Shown piece by piece: positions 16,681-25,902 of a DNA stretch of 41,608 nucleotides (position 1 is its first letter; the number at the start of each line of letters is the position of its first letter). Source of the stretch: Alphaproteobacteria bacterium (GTDB lineage Bacteria; Pseudomonadota; Alphaproteobacteria; CAAHEQ01; UBA3637); contig JAFTSJ010000019.1 in assembly GCA_017467335.1 (NCBI GenBank), positions 1 to 41,608 on the forward strand, in the 5' to 3' direction. The notes beneath the pieces were generated by a model that saw only the letters and a program-made list of their open reading frames with translations, was not told where the DNA came from and did not search any database. A program made the position numbers and the translations under genes.

Positions 16681-17258
16681 AAAACCTCCTTTAATAAAGA
16701 TTTAAGTCGTACAAATATAAATTTATGGTATTCTAAAAATAAAAGCCATGTGTATCTTGTTTTAATCCAGTTAACGGAATCACCATATGATTTGGGAAAA
16801 ACCGGTCGTGGGTAAATTTTGAGTGTTTTATTGAGTTTAGATATTTCAAAAAAACTGCGAGGCATGTGGTAAAAACTGGTAACAAGCAAAATAGAACTGA
16901 TATTTCTTTCTTTAACCCAACCATCTATTTCTTGGGCATTTCCGACCGTGTTTTCTGCCGTATAACCAAGTGTTATTTTTTTGCGTTGGGTTGGAGAAAC
17001 ATTTTTTAACAAATCATTTTCTGTAACTTGTTTGTTAACCCCAGATATAAGTAAATAATTCGCTTTTTGTTGTTTCATCAATTGAATGCCTGTTTCAATC
17101 CGATTACTGCCTCCTGTTAAAACAACAACAGCATCCGGTTGTTCTAATGAATCGGATTGTAGCGAAAGAGCATATACACAAAAAACAATAAATCCGATAA
17201 ACCAAATCGCAAAGAAAATTGAAATAAAATAAAGACTCAATCCGCAAAAATACTTCAT
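16677..17258 (-). CDS. YdcF/ElyC-like DUF218 membrane protein
   Basis: A 193-residue protein with one N-terminal membrane helix (about 8-30) and a DUF218 domain. Domain marks are DAVVVLTGGSNRIETGIQLM (40-60), LLISGVNK, the TAENTVGNA motif (about 112-120) and ILLVTSFYHMPRSFFE. Relatives such as ElyC affect envelope polysaccharide or undecaprenyl-phosphate metabolism; no exact reaction can be given. The start overlaps the ftsX stop by one base. The order ftsE-ftsX-ydcF-plsC recurs in alphaproteobacteria, which supports a link to envelope growth and division. Confidence 0.9.
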   Translation of the reverse strand: MKYFCGLSLYFISIFFAIWFIGFIVFCVYALSLQSDSLEQPDAVVVLTGGSNRIETGIQLMKQQKANYLLISGVNKQVTENDLLKNVSPTQRKKITLGYTAENTVGNAQEIDGWVKERNISSILLVTSFYHMPRSFFEISKLNKTLKIYPRPVFPKSYGDSVNWIKTRYTWLLFLEYHKFIFVRLKSLLKEVL

Positions 17259-18151
17259 TATAAACTTCTTTTTAATTCTGTTAAAACAGTTTTAAATGCT
17301 GTTAAATAGGCTAAAATACCGGATATGAATGGTAAACTTGCCAAAATTCCCCATTGTTGGTGTGTTAACGCTGTTCCTAAAATAAAACTTCCCGTTAAGT
17401 TATTTAAATAGTATGCAAACATCATCATAATAGGTAATGCTAATAAAAAACCAATAAAACTACCGATAAAAGCAATTTTAAAACTACGATTGGCAAATTG
17501 TCGGGTAATGTAAAAATCTCCAGCCCCCATCATATGAATTAAGGCAATCGTTGCATGATGTACTTTCAAGCCGGATTTGGTAACAAACATAATCGAAAAT
17601 GCCATACTGATAAGCAGTAAAATTAAGATACCGCCAATCAATTTGATGATGTTATGTGCTAATTTTATTAAATCTGCCAATGCAACACGGTGACTATCTA
17701 AAACGGCTAATGGAACTTGTTCAGCTAAATCTGCTTTGATTTGAGCCAAATCCGGTAAATTTTCCGTATCAATGACAACATCAATGATTTTAGGGAGAGG
17801 TAGTTCGCTTGTTACAACATGATCTCCCAACCAAGGAGCCATTAACTGATCCATTTGATTATCATTTAGCGGATTAGCACCGATAACGCCATCCGAGGAG
17901 CGAATAATTGTTAAGGCTGTTTCAATATCGCTTTGTAAAACATCTTTGCGAGAGTTCCCTTCTTTATCATAAGACGGTATTTGAACAGTTAGTGAACCGG
18001 CAATGTCCTTATGCCAAGATTGAACGGAACTATATGTAATCATGGCAAGAGCACATGTAAGGGTTGCAAGAAATACCATCAGCATTCCTATCCAAGCGAC
18101 AAAAAAACAAGATGAATCTTGTACAAACGGTATATCAGACGGTTTTCTCAT
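17258..18151 (-). CDS. ftsX: Cell division protein FtsX
   Basis: The integral-membrane half of the FtsEX complex, which links ATP hydrolysis to activation of peptidoglycan hydrolases at the septum. The 297-residue sequence has a membrane helix at about 20-40, a periplasmic domain with EVPLAVLDSHRV-like character to about 160, and three further helices toward the C-terminus (about 165-190, 220-245, 265-285), the usual four-helix layout. A GAGDFYITRQFANRSFKIAFIG segment matches the conserved stretch before the last helices. It overlaps ftsE by 4 nt, so the two are translationally coupled. Confidence 0.92.
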   Translation of the reverse strand: MRKPSDIPFVQDSSCFFVAWIGMLMVFLATLTCALAMITYSSVQSWHKDIAGSLTVQIPSYDKEGNSRKDVLQSDIETALTIIRSSDGVIGANPLNDNQMDQLMAPWLGDHVVTSELPLPKIIDVVIDTENLPDLAQIKADLAEQVPLAVLDSHRVALADLIKLAHNIIKLIGGILILLLISMAFSIMFVTKSGLKVHHATIALIHMMGAGDFYITRQFANRSFKIAFIGSFIGFLLALPIMMMFAYYLNNLTGSFILGTALTHQQWGILASLPFISGILAYLTAFKTVLTELKRSL

Positions 18152-18879
18152 GCCGTTTCTCCTTGTTGAAAATGCTTGGATTGTTTTTCTTGATTGATAT
18201 ATTGAATATGTCCATGAGACAAATGCAATTGAACAAATCCGAAATGTTTGATTAAGTTTTGATTATGGGTTGCAATCACAATTGTTGTTCCCAATTTATT
18301 TAGTTCGAGAAATAAGTAGAGTAATCTTTTTGCCATAGCATCATCGACATTTCCGGTCGGTTCATCCGCAATAAGAAGTTGAGGTCGGTTAATAACAGCT
18401 CGAGCGATGGCAATCCGTTGTTTTTCACCACCGGATAACTCATCAGGAAATGCTTTTATTTGCTTTTCCAATCCAACCCAGGCCAGCAATTCGCTGACAT
18501 GTCGCTTGATTTCAGTTTCTTTGACGCCGGCAATACGAAGCGGAAGTGCAACATTATCAAAAGCGTTTAAATGAGATAAAAGGCGATAATCTTGAAAAAC
18601 AACACCAATTTGTCGGCGAATTTGAGCCTTGTCGGCTCGAGATAATGTATCAACAGCCTTTCCAAACAGACGTACACGACCTTTTGTCGGCAAATGATTC
18701 ATATAAAGCAACCCTAACAACGATGTTTTCCCGGCTCCGCTTTCACCGGTCATAAAGTGAAAAGAGCCCGGATCCAGTGTTAACTGAATATCTTTTAAAA
18801 TATCAGTCCCTGTTCCGTAACGAAAAGAAACCCCGTTAAATTCAGCAATCGGCGAAGAAAGTTTGTTCCCTTCAAACAC
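18148..18879 (-). CDS. ftsE: Cell division ATP-binding protein FtsE
   Basis: The ATPase of FtsEX, at the inner face of the membrane. ABC motifs are complete: Walker A TGESGAGKTS (about 44-53), Q-loop VVFQDYRLLSH, signature LSGGEKQR (about 143-150), Walker B LLIADEPTGNVD, and the switch His in VIATHNQ. Length 243 includes a short C-terminal tail beyond the usual 220 or so residues. It is the first gene of the six-gene minus-strand operon running to 13936 and is divergent from the zinc-ribbon gene at 18969. Confidence 0.95.
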   Translation of the reverse strand: MFEGNKLSSPIAEFNGVSFRYGTGTDILKDIQLTLDPGSFHFMTGESGAGKTSLLGLLYMNHLPTKGRVRLFGKAVDTLSRADKAQIRRQIGVVFQDYRLLSHLNAFDNVALPLRIAGVKETEIKRHVSELLAWVGLEKQIKAFPDELSGGEKQRIAIARAVINRPQLLIADEPTGNVDDAMAKRLLYLFLELNKLGTTIVIATHNQNLIKHFGFVQLHLSHGHIQYINQEKQSKHFQQGETA

Positions 18880-18904
18880 TTTTATATTCCTTTTTTAAAA
18901 ATAG

Positions 18905-18933
18905 TTGTATCTTTTTTCAAAATCGTATATATA
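18905..18933 (+). promoter_or_regulatory. Candidate promoter of the miaB-ftsY operon
   Basis: TTGTAT (18905-18910), 17 nt, then TATATA (18928-18933), ending 35 nt before the ATG at 18969. The -35 is imperfect and the TA-rich stretch allows other -10 registers. Confidence 0.45.
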
Positions 18934-18968
18934 GTATCTACACTATTTTTTTAAAAAGGGAAAGATAA

Positions 18969-20432
18969 ATGTTAGTTGTATGTCCAAAATGTTTTACTCA
19001 ATATGCCATTTCTGATGAGATTCGGATTAAAAAAGGGCAAAAGTTTCATTGTTCAGCCTGTCAAAACTATTTTGTTTTAGCAGATTCCGTTTCACAAAAC
19101 GAATCGGATGACGGTGATATTATACCAACGGTAACATCTGTTATGGAAACGGTTAATCAACCGCCATTACCGGCTATGGGTGTTTCTGTTTCTCCGAAAG
19201 TTGAATCACAAAATGAGGCTGTTTCGGGTAATGATGTGAATGATTTTTTACATGTATCTCCTTCACAAGAACAAAAAGAACCTCAATTTGAAGAACCTTT
19301 GAATTTATTGGCTAATGAACGACCTAATCCGAATATTCGGCTTGATACAATACCGGAAGCATTTCAACCGGTTAAACAAACCCCGAAAACAACTTCATTT
19401 TTGGGAACGGTGTTTTGGTTGTGTGTTGTCGCAGGGATTTGTTCAGCTGCCTATATGAAAAAAGATTTTTTAATTGAACAATTGGACGCATTTATATTAA
19501 ATCAATTGGATAAAGGGAATGTTTCCGCTGAATCTGTTCTTACGCCATCTGTCAAAAAGACACATATTACAAAAGACATTATTGCTTCGGTTGAACCCAA
19601 AGGAGCTAACGTTCATGTAAAACCGATTATTGATGATGTTAAACCACAAAATATGCCTCAAAGGGAAAAATTAAGTCAATCATCAAATGATTTAGCGGTA
19701 AAAAAGGATGATGTACAACAAAAGCCTATTATTCAGTCGGTAACTGAAAATGTTCAGATGACACAAACAAAGCCATCAGATGAAAAAGAAACTGCTCAGC
19801 CATCATCTGTTTCGGCAAAAGTTGAGCCTGAACAAACGGATGTGATACATCAGTCTGAATCTGTTAAAGAAGATGTACCTGTTGTGATACAAAAAAGTGA
19901 TACCGATGTTTTGGTAAATGAAGTCCCTCAAGTAAAAGCAGAAAGTGAATTTCCAACACTTTCAGGGCAATTAGATACTTTAACGGTTATCAATCCAATA
20001 TCACAAGAGTTACCAAAATTAGATAATGAACAAATGGTGGCTGGTGAATCTTCGATTGCACAGCCGGAAATCGTACGGGAACAGGCTGTTATTCCTGAAA
20101 CGTTTGCCTCTTTAGCAGAGCAACCGGTTAAAAATCTTGATAATGTATCAAAAGTATTGGAAATCAGAAACATTTCATACATCATTGCCCCAAATGAAGT
20201 GGGGGTTATGCGGTTAATGATAAAAGGGGAATTAGCAAATACAGAGTTGACTCCTTTGGTTATTCCTGAATTGAAAGCGGTCGTCTATAATGATGAAGAC
20301 ACGGTTATTGCTCGAAAAAGGATTATTATTTCACAGCCCAAAATAGAAGGTAATTCTGTTCAAGAATTTTTTTCAAGTGTTGTTCCGGCACCGGAACGGG
20401 TTAGTCATGTGGAGGTTGTTTTTGATGAGTAA
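18969..20432 (+). CDS. MJ0042-type zinc-ribbon membrane protein
   Basis: A 487-residue protein in four parts. The N-terminus is a zinc ribbon of MJ0042 type, VCPKCFTQYAISDEIRI followed by FHCSACQNYF (about 4-38). A low-complexity linker follows, then a membrane helix near 140-160 (FLGTVFWLCVVAGICSAAY), and a long Gln/Pro/Val/Glu-rich region (about 190-390). The last 90 residues form a DUF3426-like domain with IAPNEVGVMRLMIKGEL and VPAPERVSHVEVVF. The function is unproven; this domain set is common in proteobacteria and often sits beside ftsEX in alphaproteobacteria. GGGAAAG lies ahead of the start. The next gene overlaps its end by 8 nt. Confidence 0.85.
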   Translation: MLVVCPKCFTQYAISDEIRIKKGQKFHCSACQNYFVLADSVSQNESDDGDIIPTVTSVMETVNQPPLPAMGVSVSPKVESQNEAVSGNDVNDFLHVSPSQEQKEPQFEEPLNLLANERPNPNIRLDTIPEAFQPVKQTPKTTSFLGTVFWLCVVAGICSAAYMKKDFLIEQLDAFILNQLDKGNVSAESVLTPSVKKTHITKDIIASVEPKGANVHVKPIIDDVKPQNMPQREKLSQSSNDLAVKKDDVQQKPIIQSVTENVQMTQTKPSDEKETAQPSSVSAKVEPEQTDVIHQSESVKEDVPVVIQKSDTDVLVNEVPQVKAESEFPTLSGQLDTLTVINPISQELPKLDNEQMVAGESSIAQPEIVREQAVIPETFASLAEQPVKNLDNVSKVLEIRNISYIIAPNEVGVMRLMIKGELANTELTPLVIPELKAVVYNDEDTVIARKRIIISQPKIEGNSVQEFFSSVVPAPERVSHVEVVFDE

Positions 20433-21267
20433 TATTTTAAAGCAAATTATATATCGAAAGAAAAAAACAGTTGGTCCAGATAGCCGTAAAAAAGATATTG
20501 AACAAAAATCTTATTCTATGGGGGCTTTTTTATCAGGGGTTTTATGTCTCATTTCCTTTGTGAGTATTTTTTTGATTATGGTTTTAGGTATGGTTTTTGA
20601 TGCCGGAGCTGTTTGTGTTCAAGGTGAAACACTATTAAAACAACAGGGAATGAAGCAAGCCTTCAACGCATTTGAAACATGTGCGTTAGGCGAAAATGAT
20701 GATACGGCACAGATTCGTTTGGGACAGTATTACAATGGTTTAAAAGACCCATCAGATAAAATGAAAGCTCTTTTTTATTATCATTTAGCGGCGGAAAACG
20801 GTAATGCAAATGCACAGGTTTCTTTGGCTAAATTATTATTTCAATTACAATCCGATCAGGAAGGTAAGCATATTTTAACACAATATAACCAACAAATAAA
20901 AGAAATGCTTTCTTATTCGGATGCTCCTTTTCGGGGAGAGTTGTTACATCCTTATACATTGTTGATGTTAGCCTCTGAAAATGAAGGGCAAAAGTGGTAT
21001 TATCCGACAACGCAAAAAACAAATACCGAAGCGGGTATTTTATTGAAAAAATATCAAGTTTCAAAAGAACAACAAAAAAATTTCATTCGACAGGCCAGTT
21101 TGTGGAAACAAAAAAAGATGCGTGAAACGGCATATGAAGTTTTTTCTGTTTCAGAATATCAAGATTTTATGAATATCGTTTATCCTAAACAAGGACGACC
21201 CGATGCTTATAAAAGACAACAGGCAGTTGAAAAATTAAAGGAAAAAACAATAAAATATTTGAATTAA
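20425..21267 (+). CDS. Membrane-anchored Sel1-like/TPR repeat protein
   Basis: A 280-residue protein with a basic N-terminal segment (1-28), one membrane helix (about 31-58) and a presumably periplasmic helical part. Residues about 85-135 have Sel1-like repeat spacing, with AQIRLGQYYNGLKD and ALFYYHLAAENGNANAQVSLAKLL. Such repeats usually bind other proteins. The rest, up to a Lys-rich end, is not recognised. The ATG at 20425 is chosen because GGAGG at 20411-20415 is correctly spaced and it gives the short overlap typical of coupled genes; the frame is open further upstream inside the previous gene. Confidence 0.78.
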   Translation: MSNILKQIIYRKKKTVGPDSRKKDIEQKSYSMGAFLSGVLCLISFVSIFLIMVLGMVFDAGAVCVQGETLLKQQGMKQAFNAFETCALGENDDTAQIRLGQYYNGLKDPSDKMKALFYYHLAAENGNANAQVSLAKLLFQLQSDQEGKHILTQYNQQIKEMLSYSDAPFRGELLHPYTLLMLASENEGQKWYYPTTQKTNTEAGILLKKYQVSKEQQKNFIRQASLWKQKKMRETAYEVFSVSEYQDFMNIVYPKQGRPDAYKRQQAVEKLKEKTIKYLN

Positions 21268-21279
21268 AGGGAGTTTTGA

Positions 21280-22611
21280 GTGAGTAAAATTTTTATAAAA
21301 ACATTTGGTTGTCAGATGAATATTTATGATTCTGCGCGTATGCGTGATGCGTTCGCTGTAATGGGGTACACTGAAACTCAAAATCCCGATGAAGCAGAAA
21401 TTTTGCTTTTGAATACATGTCATATTCGAGAAAAAGCATCTGAAAAATTATTTTCGGAAATTGGTCGTTTAAATGAAATTAAAACGATTCGGACGGAAAA
21501 AGGATTAAGTACGTTGATTATTGTTGCCGGATGTGTCGTTCAGGCGGAAGGTGAAGAAATTTTAAAACGGGCTCATGCAGTTGATATTGCCGTAGGACCG
21601 CAAAATTATCATCGGTTGCCGGAGTTGGTAGCTCATTACAATCGCAAAAACGGTCGTGTTCTTGAAGCACATTTTCCGGCTGAATCAAAATTTGATTATT
21701 TACCTCAAACAAAAGCAACTTCTGCTTCGGCATTTTTGGCAATACAGGAAGGATGTGATAATTTTTGTTCGTATTGTGTTGTGCCATATACCAGAGGGTG
21801 TGAATATTCTCGGTCTGCCAAAGAAATTATTTCTGAAGCTATTGAATTGGTTAATAGTGGTGCCAAAGAAATTATGTTGTTAGGGCAAAATGTTAATTGT
21901 TGGCATGGTGAAGGGGCAACGGATTTAGGTGATTTAATACGACAAATTGCTCAAATTGACGGATTGGAACGGATTCGTTATACTACATCATATCCGTCTA
22001 AAATAACGGAAAATTTAGTGCAGGCTCATGCAGATATTGAAAAATTGATGCCTTATATTCATTTACCGATTCAATCGGGCAGTAATCGTATTTTAAAAGC
22101 GATGAATCGTCAATATACGGCAGAAGAATATATTGAAATTATTCAGCGTTTCAGAAAAGTCAGACCGGATATTGCTATTTCTTCTGATTTTATTGTCGGT
22201 TTTCCGGGTGAAACGGATGAAGATTTTGAAGAAACGATGTCAATTGTCCGTCAGGTTGGTTATGGTTCATCATATTCATTCAAGTATAGTCCTCGACCGG
22301 GCACACCTGCCGCTTTGATGAAAAATCAAGTTTCGGAAGCGGTTAAAACGGAACGATTACTTCGCTTGCAGGCTTTATTGTTGGAACAGCAAAAGAAAGC
22401 ATATGAATCAATGGTTGGTAAAACAGTGCCGGTTTTATTGACGGAAAAAGGTAAAAAAGATGGGCAGTTAATCGGATACACGCCATATATGCAAACGGCT
22501 CATGTTAAGGCACCAAGCAATTTATTGAATCAGATTGTTTCATTAAAAATTACAAAGGCAAGTGCAACCTCCTTGTCAAGTGAATTGGCTTGTGCTACAA
22601 TAGAAAAATAG
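21280..22611 (+). CDS. miaB: tRNA-2-methylthio-N6-dimethylallyladenosine synthase MiaB
   Basis: A radical-SAM methylthiotransferase that adds the ms2 group to i6A37 of tRNAs reading UNN codons. The UPF0004 domain supplies three cluster Cys in FGCQMN, LNTCHIREKASEK and VAGCVVQAEG. The radical-SAM motif CDNFCSYC (159-166) is followed by VVPYTRGCEYSR. A C-terminal TRAM domain begins near 375. Length 443 is standard. It starts with GTG at 21280, backed by AAGGGAG just upstream and by family alignment. The HIREKASEK stretch separates it from the MtaB paralogue at 23840. Confidence 0.96.
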   Translation: MSKIFIKTFGCQMNIYDSARMRDAFAVMGYTETQNPDEAEILLLNTCHIREKASEKLFSEIGRLNEIKTIRTEKGLSTLIIVAGCVVQAEGEEILKRAHAVDIAVGPQNYHRLPELVAHYNRKNGRVLEAHFPAESKFDYLPQTKATSASAFLAIQEGCDNFCSYCVVPYTRGCEYSRSAKEIISEAIELVNSGAKEIMLLGQNVNCWHGEGATDLGDLIRQIAQIDGLERIRYTTSYPSKITENLVQAHADIEKLMPYIHLPIQSGSNRILKAMNRQYTAEEYIEIIQRFRKVRPDIAISSDFIVGFPGETDEDFEETMSIVRQVGYGSSYSFKYSPRPGTPAALMKNQVSEAVKTERLLRLQALLLEQQKKAYESMVGKTVPVLLTEKGKKDGQLIGYTPYMQTAHVKAPSNLLNQIVSLKITKASATSLSSELACATIEK

Positions 22612-22636
22612 GATATAACAGAAAGGGGAAACGGAT

Positions 22637-23341
22637 ATGACTGATAAAGGAACGTATGCTGCTTCGGATTTAACGTTGCGTACAAAAAAAAGACACATCA
22701 ATCCACGAACGGAAACGCAAGGTGTTTTCATTGAAGCAATGAATAAGTATGAAATGGTTTTTGGATTAGGACCGGCTGGAACGGGTAAAACATTTTTGGC
22801 CGTAGCAAAGGCTGTTTCGGAAATGCTTGAAGGTAAAGTTGATCGGATTATTTTGACACGTCCCGCTGTTGAAGCCGGTGAAAATTTAGGTTTTTTACCC
22901 GGTAATTTGAAAGATAAGATTGATCCGTATCTGCGTCCTTTATATGATGCTTTGTATGAAATGTTGCCGGCTGATATTGTGGATAAAAAATTGGAATGTG
23001 GTGAAATTGAAATTGCTCCGTTAGCTTATATGCGTGGTCGTACATTGAGTCATTCTGTTATTATTCTTGATGAAGCCCAAAATACAACGGCAATGCAAAT
23101 GAAAATGTTTTTAACACGATTGGGGGAAGGTTCTCGTATGATAATTAACGGGGACTTGACACAAACTGATTTACCACGAGGGGTAAAATCCGGATTACTT
23201 GATGCCATTCATACACTCAAAAGTGTTTCGGAAATTGCTTTTGTAACGTTTACGGAAAAGGACGTTGTACGACACGGATTGGTATCGAAAATTGTCAAAG
23301 CATATGAAACAGCAAAGAAAACGGAAGAAGGAAATGCCTGA
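22637..23341 (+). CDS. phoH: PhoH family ATPase, short form
   Basis: A cytoplasmic P-loop ATPase of the PhoH/YbeZ family, linked to RNA metabolism and generally found beside ybeY. The PhoH domain covers most of the 234 residues: [13 protein letters not shown] (43-55, Walker A), [26 protein letters not shown] (Walker B) and [13 protein letters not shown]. Alphaproteobacterial PhoH proteins are usually over 300 residues; here the N-terminal extension is absent and cannot be recovered upstream, because miaB ends 25 nt before. A GAAAGGGG site precedes the ATG. It overlaps ybeY by 8 nt. Confidence 0.93.
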   Translation: MTDKGTYAASDLTLRTKKRHINPRTETQGVFIEAMNKYEMVFGLGPAGTGKTFLAVAKAVSEMLEGKVDRIILTRPAVEAGENLGFLPGNLKDKIDPYLRPLYDALYEMLPADIVDKKLECGEIEIAPLAYMRGRTLSHSVIILDEAQNTTAMQMKMFLTRLGEGSRMIINGDLTQTDLPRGVKSGLLDAIHTLKSVSEIAFVTFTEKDVVRHGLVSKIVKAYETAKKTEEGNA

Positions 23342-23801
23342 TATACAAATTCAAATCAATGATAAGCGTTATTATCGGCGTCTTAAAGGTATTCGTTTGT
23401 TTTGCCAAAATATCATTCAGTCTGTTTGGAATGATTATGAGCCGGCAGAGGTTTCTCTTGTTTTAGCGGATAATCAATTTGTTTGGGATTTAAATAAGCA
23501 ATATCGTGGAAAAGATTCTCCGACAAATGTTTTGTCATTTGAAACGGGTAATCGTCCGACAAATAGCATGCCATGGGTTGCAGGAGATATTGTTATTGCT
23601 TATGAAACAGTATTACAAGAGGCAAAAGCTCAGGAAAAAACATTTGAATCTCACTTGGCTCATTTGTTGATACATGGTGCTTTGCATCTGCAAGGATATG
23701 ATCATATTAACATGAGTGATGCTCGTGAAATGGAAGCATTGGAAACATCCTATATGTTAAAATTAGGTTATGAAGATCCCTATAAAGACCTTGAAATGTA
23801 A
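23334..23801 (+). CDS. ybeY: Endoribonuclease YbeY
   Basis: A zinc-dependent endoribonuclease needed for 16S rRNA 3' end maturation and ribosome quality control. The metal-binding signature is exact, [11 protein letters not shown] (about 115-125), preceded by the family's [17 protein letters not shown]. The ATG at 23334 is preferred: it overlaps the phoH stop, follows AGAAGG and gives the normal length of 155. The frame is open upstream, but that part lies inside phoH and does not match the family. In many relatives a CorC gene follows; here mtaB comes next, 38 nt on. Confidence 0.95.
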   Translation: MPDIQIQINDKRYYRRLKGIRLFCQNIIQSVWNDYEPAEVSLVLADNQFVWDLNKQYRGKDSPTNVLSFETGNRPTNSMPWVAGDIVIAYETVLQEAKAQEKTFESHLAHLLIHGALHLQGYDHINMSDAREMEALETSYMLKLGYEDPYKDLEM

Positions 23802-23839
23802 AAAAGTGGTTTGAATAATTTATTGGCAGAAGAAAACTT

Positions 23840-25048
23840 ATGAAAATATTAACCTTTGGCTGTCGGTTGAATACATTTGAATCAGCAATGATAAATAAAA
23901 TCGGTCATTGTATGGATGATGTTATATTTGTCAATACATGTGCCGTTACAGGTGAAGCCGAACGACAATGCCGTCAAGCCATTCGTAAGGTTCATCGTGA
24001 ATTTCCACACATGAAGATTATTGTCGGAGGGTGTGCAGCACAACTTCATCCGGAAGTTTATGCCGCAATGCCGGAAGTAACACGTGTGTTAGGAAATCGG
24101 GAAAAATTGGTACCGGAGGCACTTTTTTCATCGGAAAAAATTTTGGTCGGTGATATTGATACACCGGCTTCGTGGGATTTACCGATTGTATCTGATTTTG
24201 ACGGTCGTGTTCGGGCTTTTTTGCAAATACAACAAGGATGTGATCATGCATGTACATTTTGTATTGTTCGTCAAGCTCGAGGTCGTAATATTGGTATTAA
24301 ACCGCAAAAAGTTATTGAACAGGCTCGTTGCTTCGTGGAAAACGGTTTTTCCGAAATTGTTTTAACAGGAGTTGATATTACATCATATCCATATGGATTT
24401 AATGCGTTGATTTCGCAGTTGTTAACAGAAGTTCCGAATTTAAAAAGACTGCGTTTGGGTTCGTTGGATCCGGCTTGTATTGATAATGAATTTATTGAAT
24501 TATTTAAAAAATTTCCTGCTTTAATGCCTCATATTCATTTATCTGTTCAAGCAGGAGATGACTTAATATTAAAGCGGATGGGACGCCGTCATTTGCGTCA
24601 TCAGGTTATTGAAATCTGTCAAAAGTTGCGACAAGTTCGTCCGGATATGGTTTTTGGGGCTGATATTATTGCCGGTTTTCCAACAGAAACAGAACAGCAT
24701 TTCATCAATACAATGAGTATGGTTGAAGAAGCCAATATTGCCTTATTGCATGTGTTCCCATATTCTATTCGCCCGGGGACACCTGCTGCTAAAATGCCGA
24801 TGGTTGATGTGCAAATTCGTAAGGAACGAGCTTCTCGCTTGAGAAATTTAGGACAGTCATTGGAAGCGAAATTGTACGATTCTCTGATTGGCACAACACG
24901 TTCTGTTTTAATAGAAAGAGAAGGGCAAGGTTACACGGATAATTATTTAAAAGTGGCTGTACCGTCAGCAAAAAATATCGGAGAAATTTTATCCGTCAAA
25001 ATGATACAGAGGAGAGAAAATGAATTGGTTGGAAAAACTGAAATTTAG
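23840..25048 (+). CDS. mtaB: tRNA t6A37 methylthiotransferase MtaB
   Basis: A radical-SAM enzyme that converts t6A to ms2t6A at position 37 of tRNAs reading ANN codons. N-terminal Cys motifs FGCRLNTFES, VNTCAVTGEAERQ and VGGCAAQLHPE are those of MtaB-type proteins, and CDHACTFC (134-141) is the SAM cluster site followed by VRQARGRN. A degenerate TRAM-like C-terminus follows. Length 402 is normal. Having it in the same operon as miaB means both tRNA position-37 thiomethylation routes are co-expressed. It overlaps ftsY by 29 nt. Confidence 0.93.
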   Translation: MKILTFGCRLNTFESAMINKIGHCMDDVIFVNTCAVTGEAERQCRQAIRKVHREFPHMKIIVGGCAAQLHPEVYAAMPEVTRVLGNREKLVPEALFSSEKILVGDIDTPASWDLPIVSDFDGRVRAFLQIQQGCDHACTFCIVRQARGRNIGIKPQKVIEQARCFVENGFSEIVLTGVDITSYPYGFNALISQLLTEVPNLKRLRLGSLDPACIDNEFIELFKKFPALMPHIHLSVQAGDDLILKRMGRRHLRHQVIEICQKLRQVRPDMVFGADIIAGFPTETEQHFINTMSMVEEANIALLHVFPYSIRPGTPAAKMPMVDVQIRKERASRLRNLGQSLEAKLYDSLIGTTRSVLIEREGQGYTDNYLKVAVPSAKNIGEILSVKMIQRRENELVGKTEI

Positions 25049-25895
25049 TCTTAAAAAAACCGCTAGAATTTTATCGGGTGTTAAGATGGATATGTCTTCT
25101 TTGGAAACAATAGAAGAATCCTTATTACAGGCTGATGTTGGTGTTAATACGACAATGCAATTGATTGAAGAATTAAAAATTCGTCATCCGAAAGATGAAC
25201 AGGAAACACGTCAAATTATTCGTGAAAAATTACTTGAAAAATTATCTTCGAATGAACAACCATTACAAATTGATACAACGCATAAACCATATATTATTTT
25301 AATGATTGGTGTAAATGGAGCCGGTAAAACAACCACAATCGGAAAATTGGGCATGCAATATAAAAAACAAGGTTTGCGTGTTTCACTGGTTGCCGGAGAT
25401 ACTTTTCGGGCTGGTGCAACTGAACAATTGCAACAATGGGGTGAAAAAATCGGTTGTCCTGTTTATGCTCATCCTAACGCTGATTCTGCCGGTTTAATCT
25501 TTGATGCGATAAAGAATGCTCAAAAATCAAAAGACGATGTTTTATTGATTGATACGGCTGGTCGTTTACATAATCGTTCTGATTTAATGGATGAGTTAAG
25601 TAAAATTGTGCGTGTTATACAAAAATGTGATGCAACGGCTCCCCATGCCGGTATTATGGTATTAGATGCTACGGTCGGACAAAATGCTTTGGCACAGGTT
25701 GACACATTTTCGAAAATGACAAAAGTGACCGGTTTAATTATGACGAAATTAGATGGAACGGCAAAGGGGGGAATTTTATTGGCTTTATCTGATAAATTCG
25801 GGTTACCGATACATGCAATTGGTATCGGAGAAAAAACAGAAGACTTAAATACATTTAAAGCGTCTGATTATGTTGACGCATTATTAGGAGAATAA
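25020..25895 (+). CDS. ftsY: Signal recognition particle receptor FtsY
   Basis: The SRP receptor GTPase that docks ribosome-nascent chains at the membrane for co-translational insertion. The N domain is at about 1-85, and the G domain has GVNGAGKTTTIGKLG (97-111), DTFRAGATEQL, LLIDTAGRLHNR and TKLDGTAKGG with the typical C-terminal IHAIGIGEKTEDL. At 291 residues it has no acidic A domain, only a basic amphipathic start (MNWLEKLKFSLKKTARIL), as in short FtsY forms. The ATG follows GAGGAGA and lies inside the end of mtaB, suggesting coupled translation. Confidence 0.95.
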   Translation: MNWLEKLKFSLKKTARILSGVKMDMSSLETIEESLLQADVGVNTTMQLIEELKIRHPKDEQETRQIIREKLLEKLSSNEQPLQIDTTHKPYIILMIGVNGAGKTTTIGKLGMQYKKQGLRVSLVAGDTFRAGATEQLQQWGEKIGCPVYAHPNADSAGLIFDAIKNAQKSKDDVLLIDTAGRLHNRSDLMDELSKIVRVIQKCDATAPHAGIMVLDATVGQNALAQVDTFSKMTKVTGLIMTKLDGTAKGGILLALSDKFGLPIHAIGIGEKTEDLNTFKASDYVDALLGE

Positions 25896-25902
25896 AAACA
25901 AA

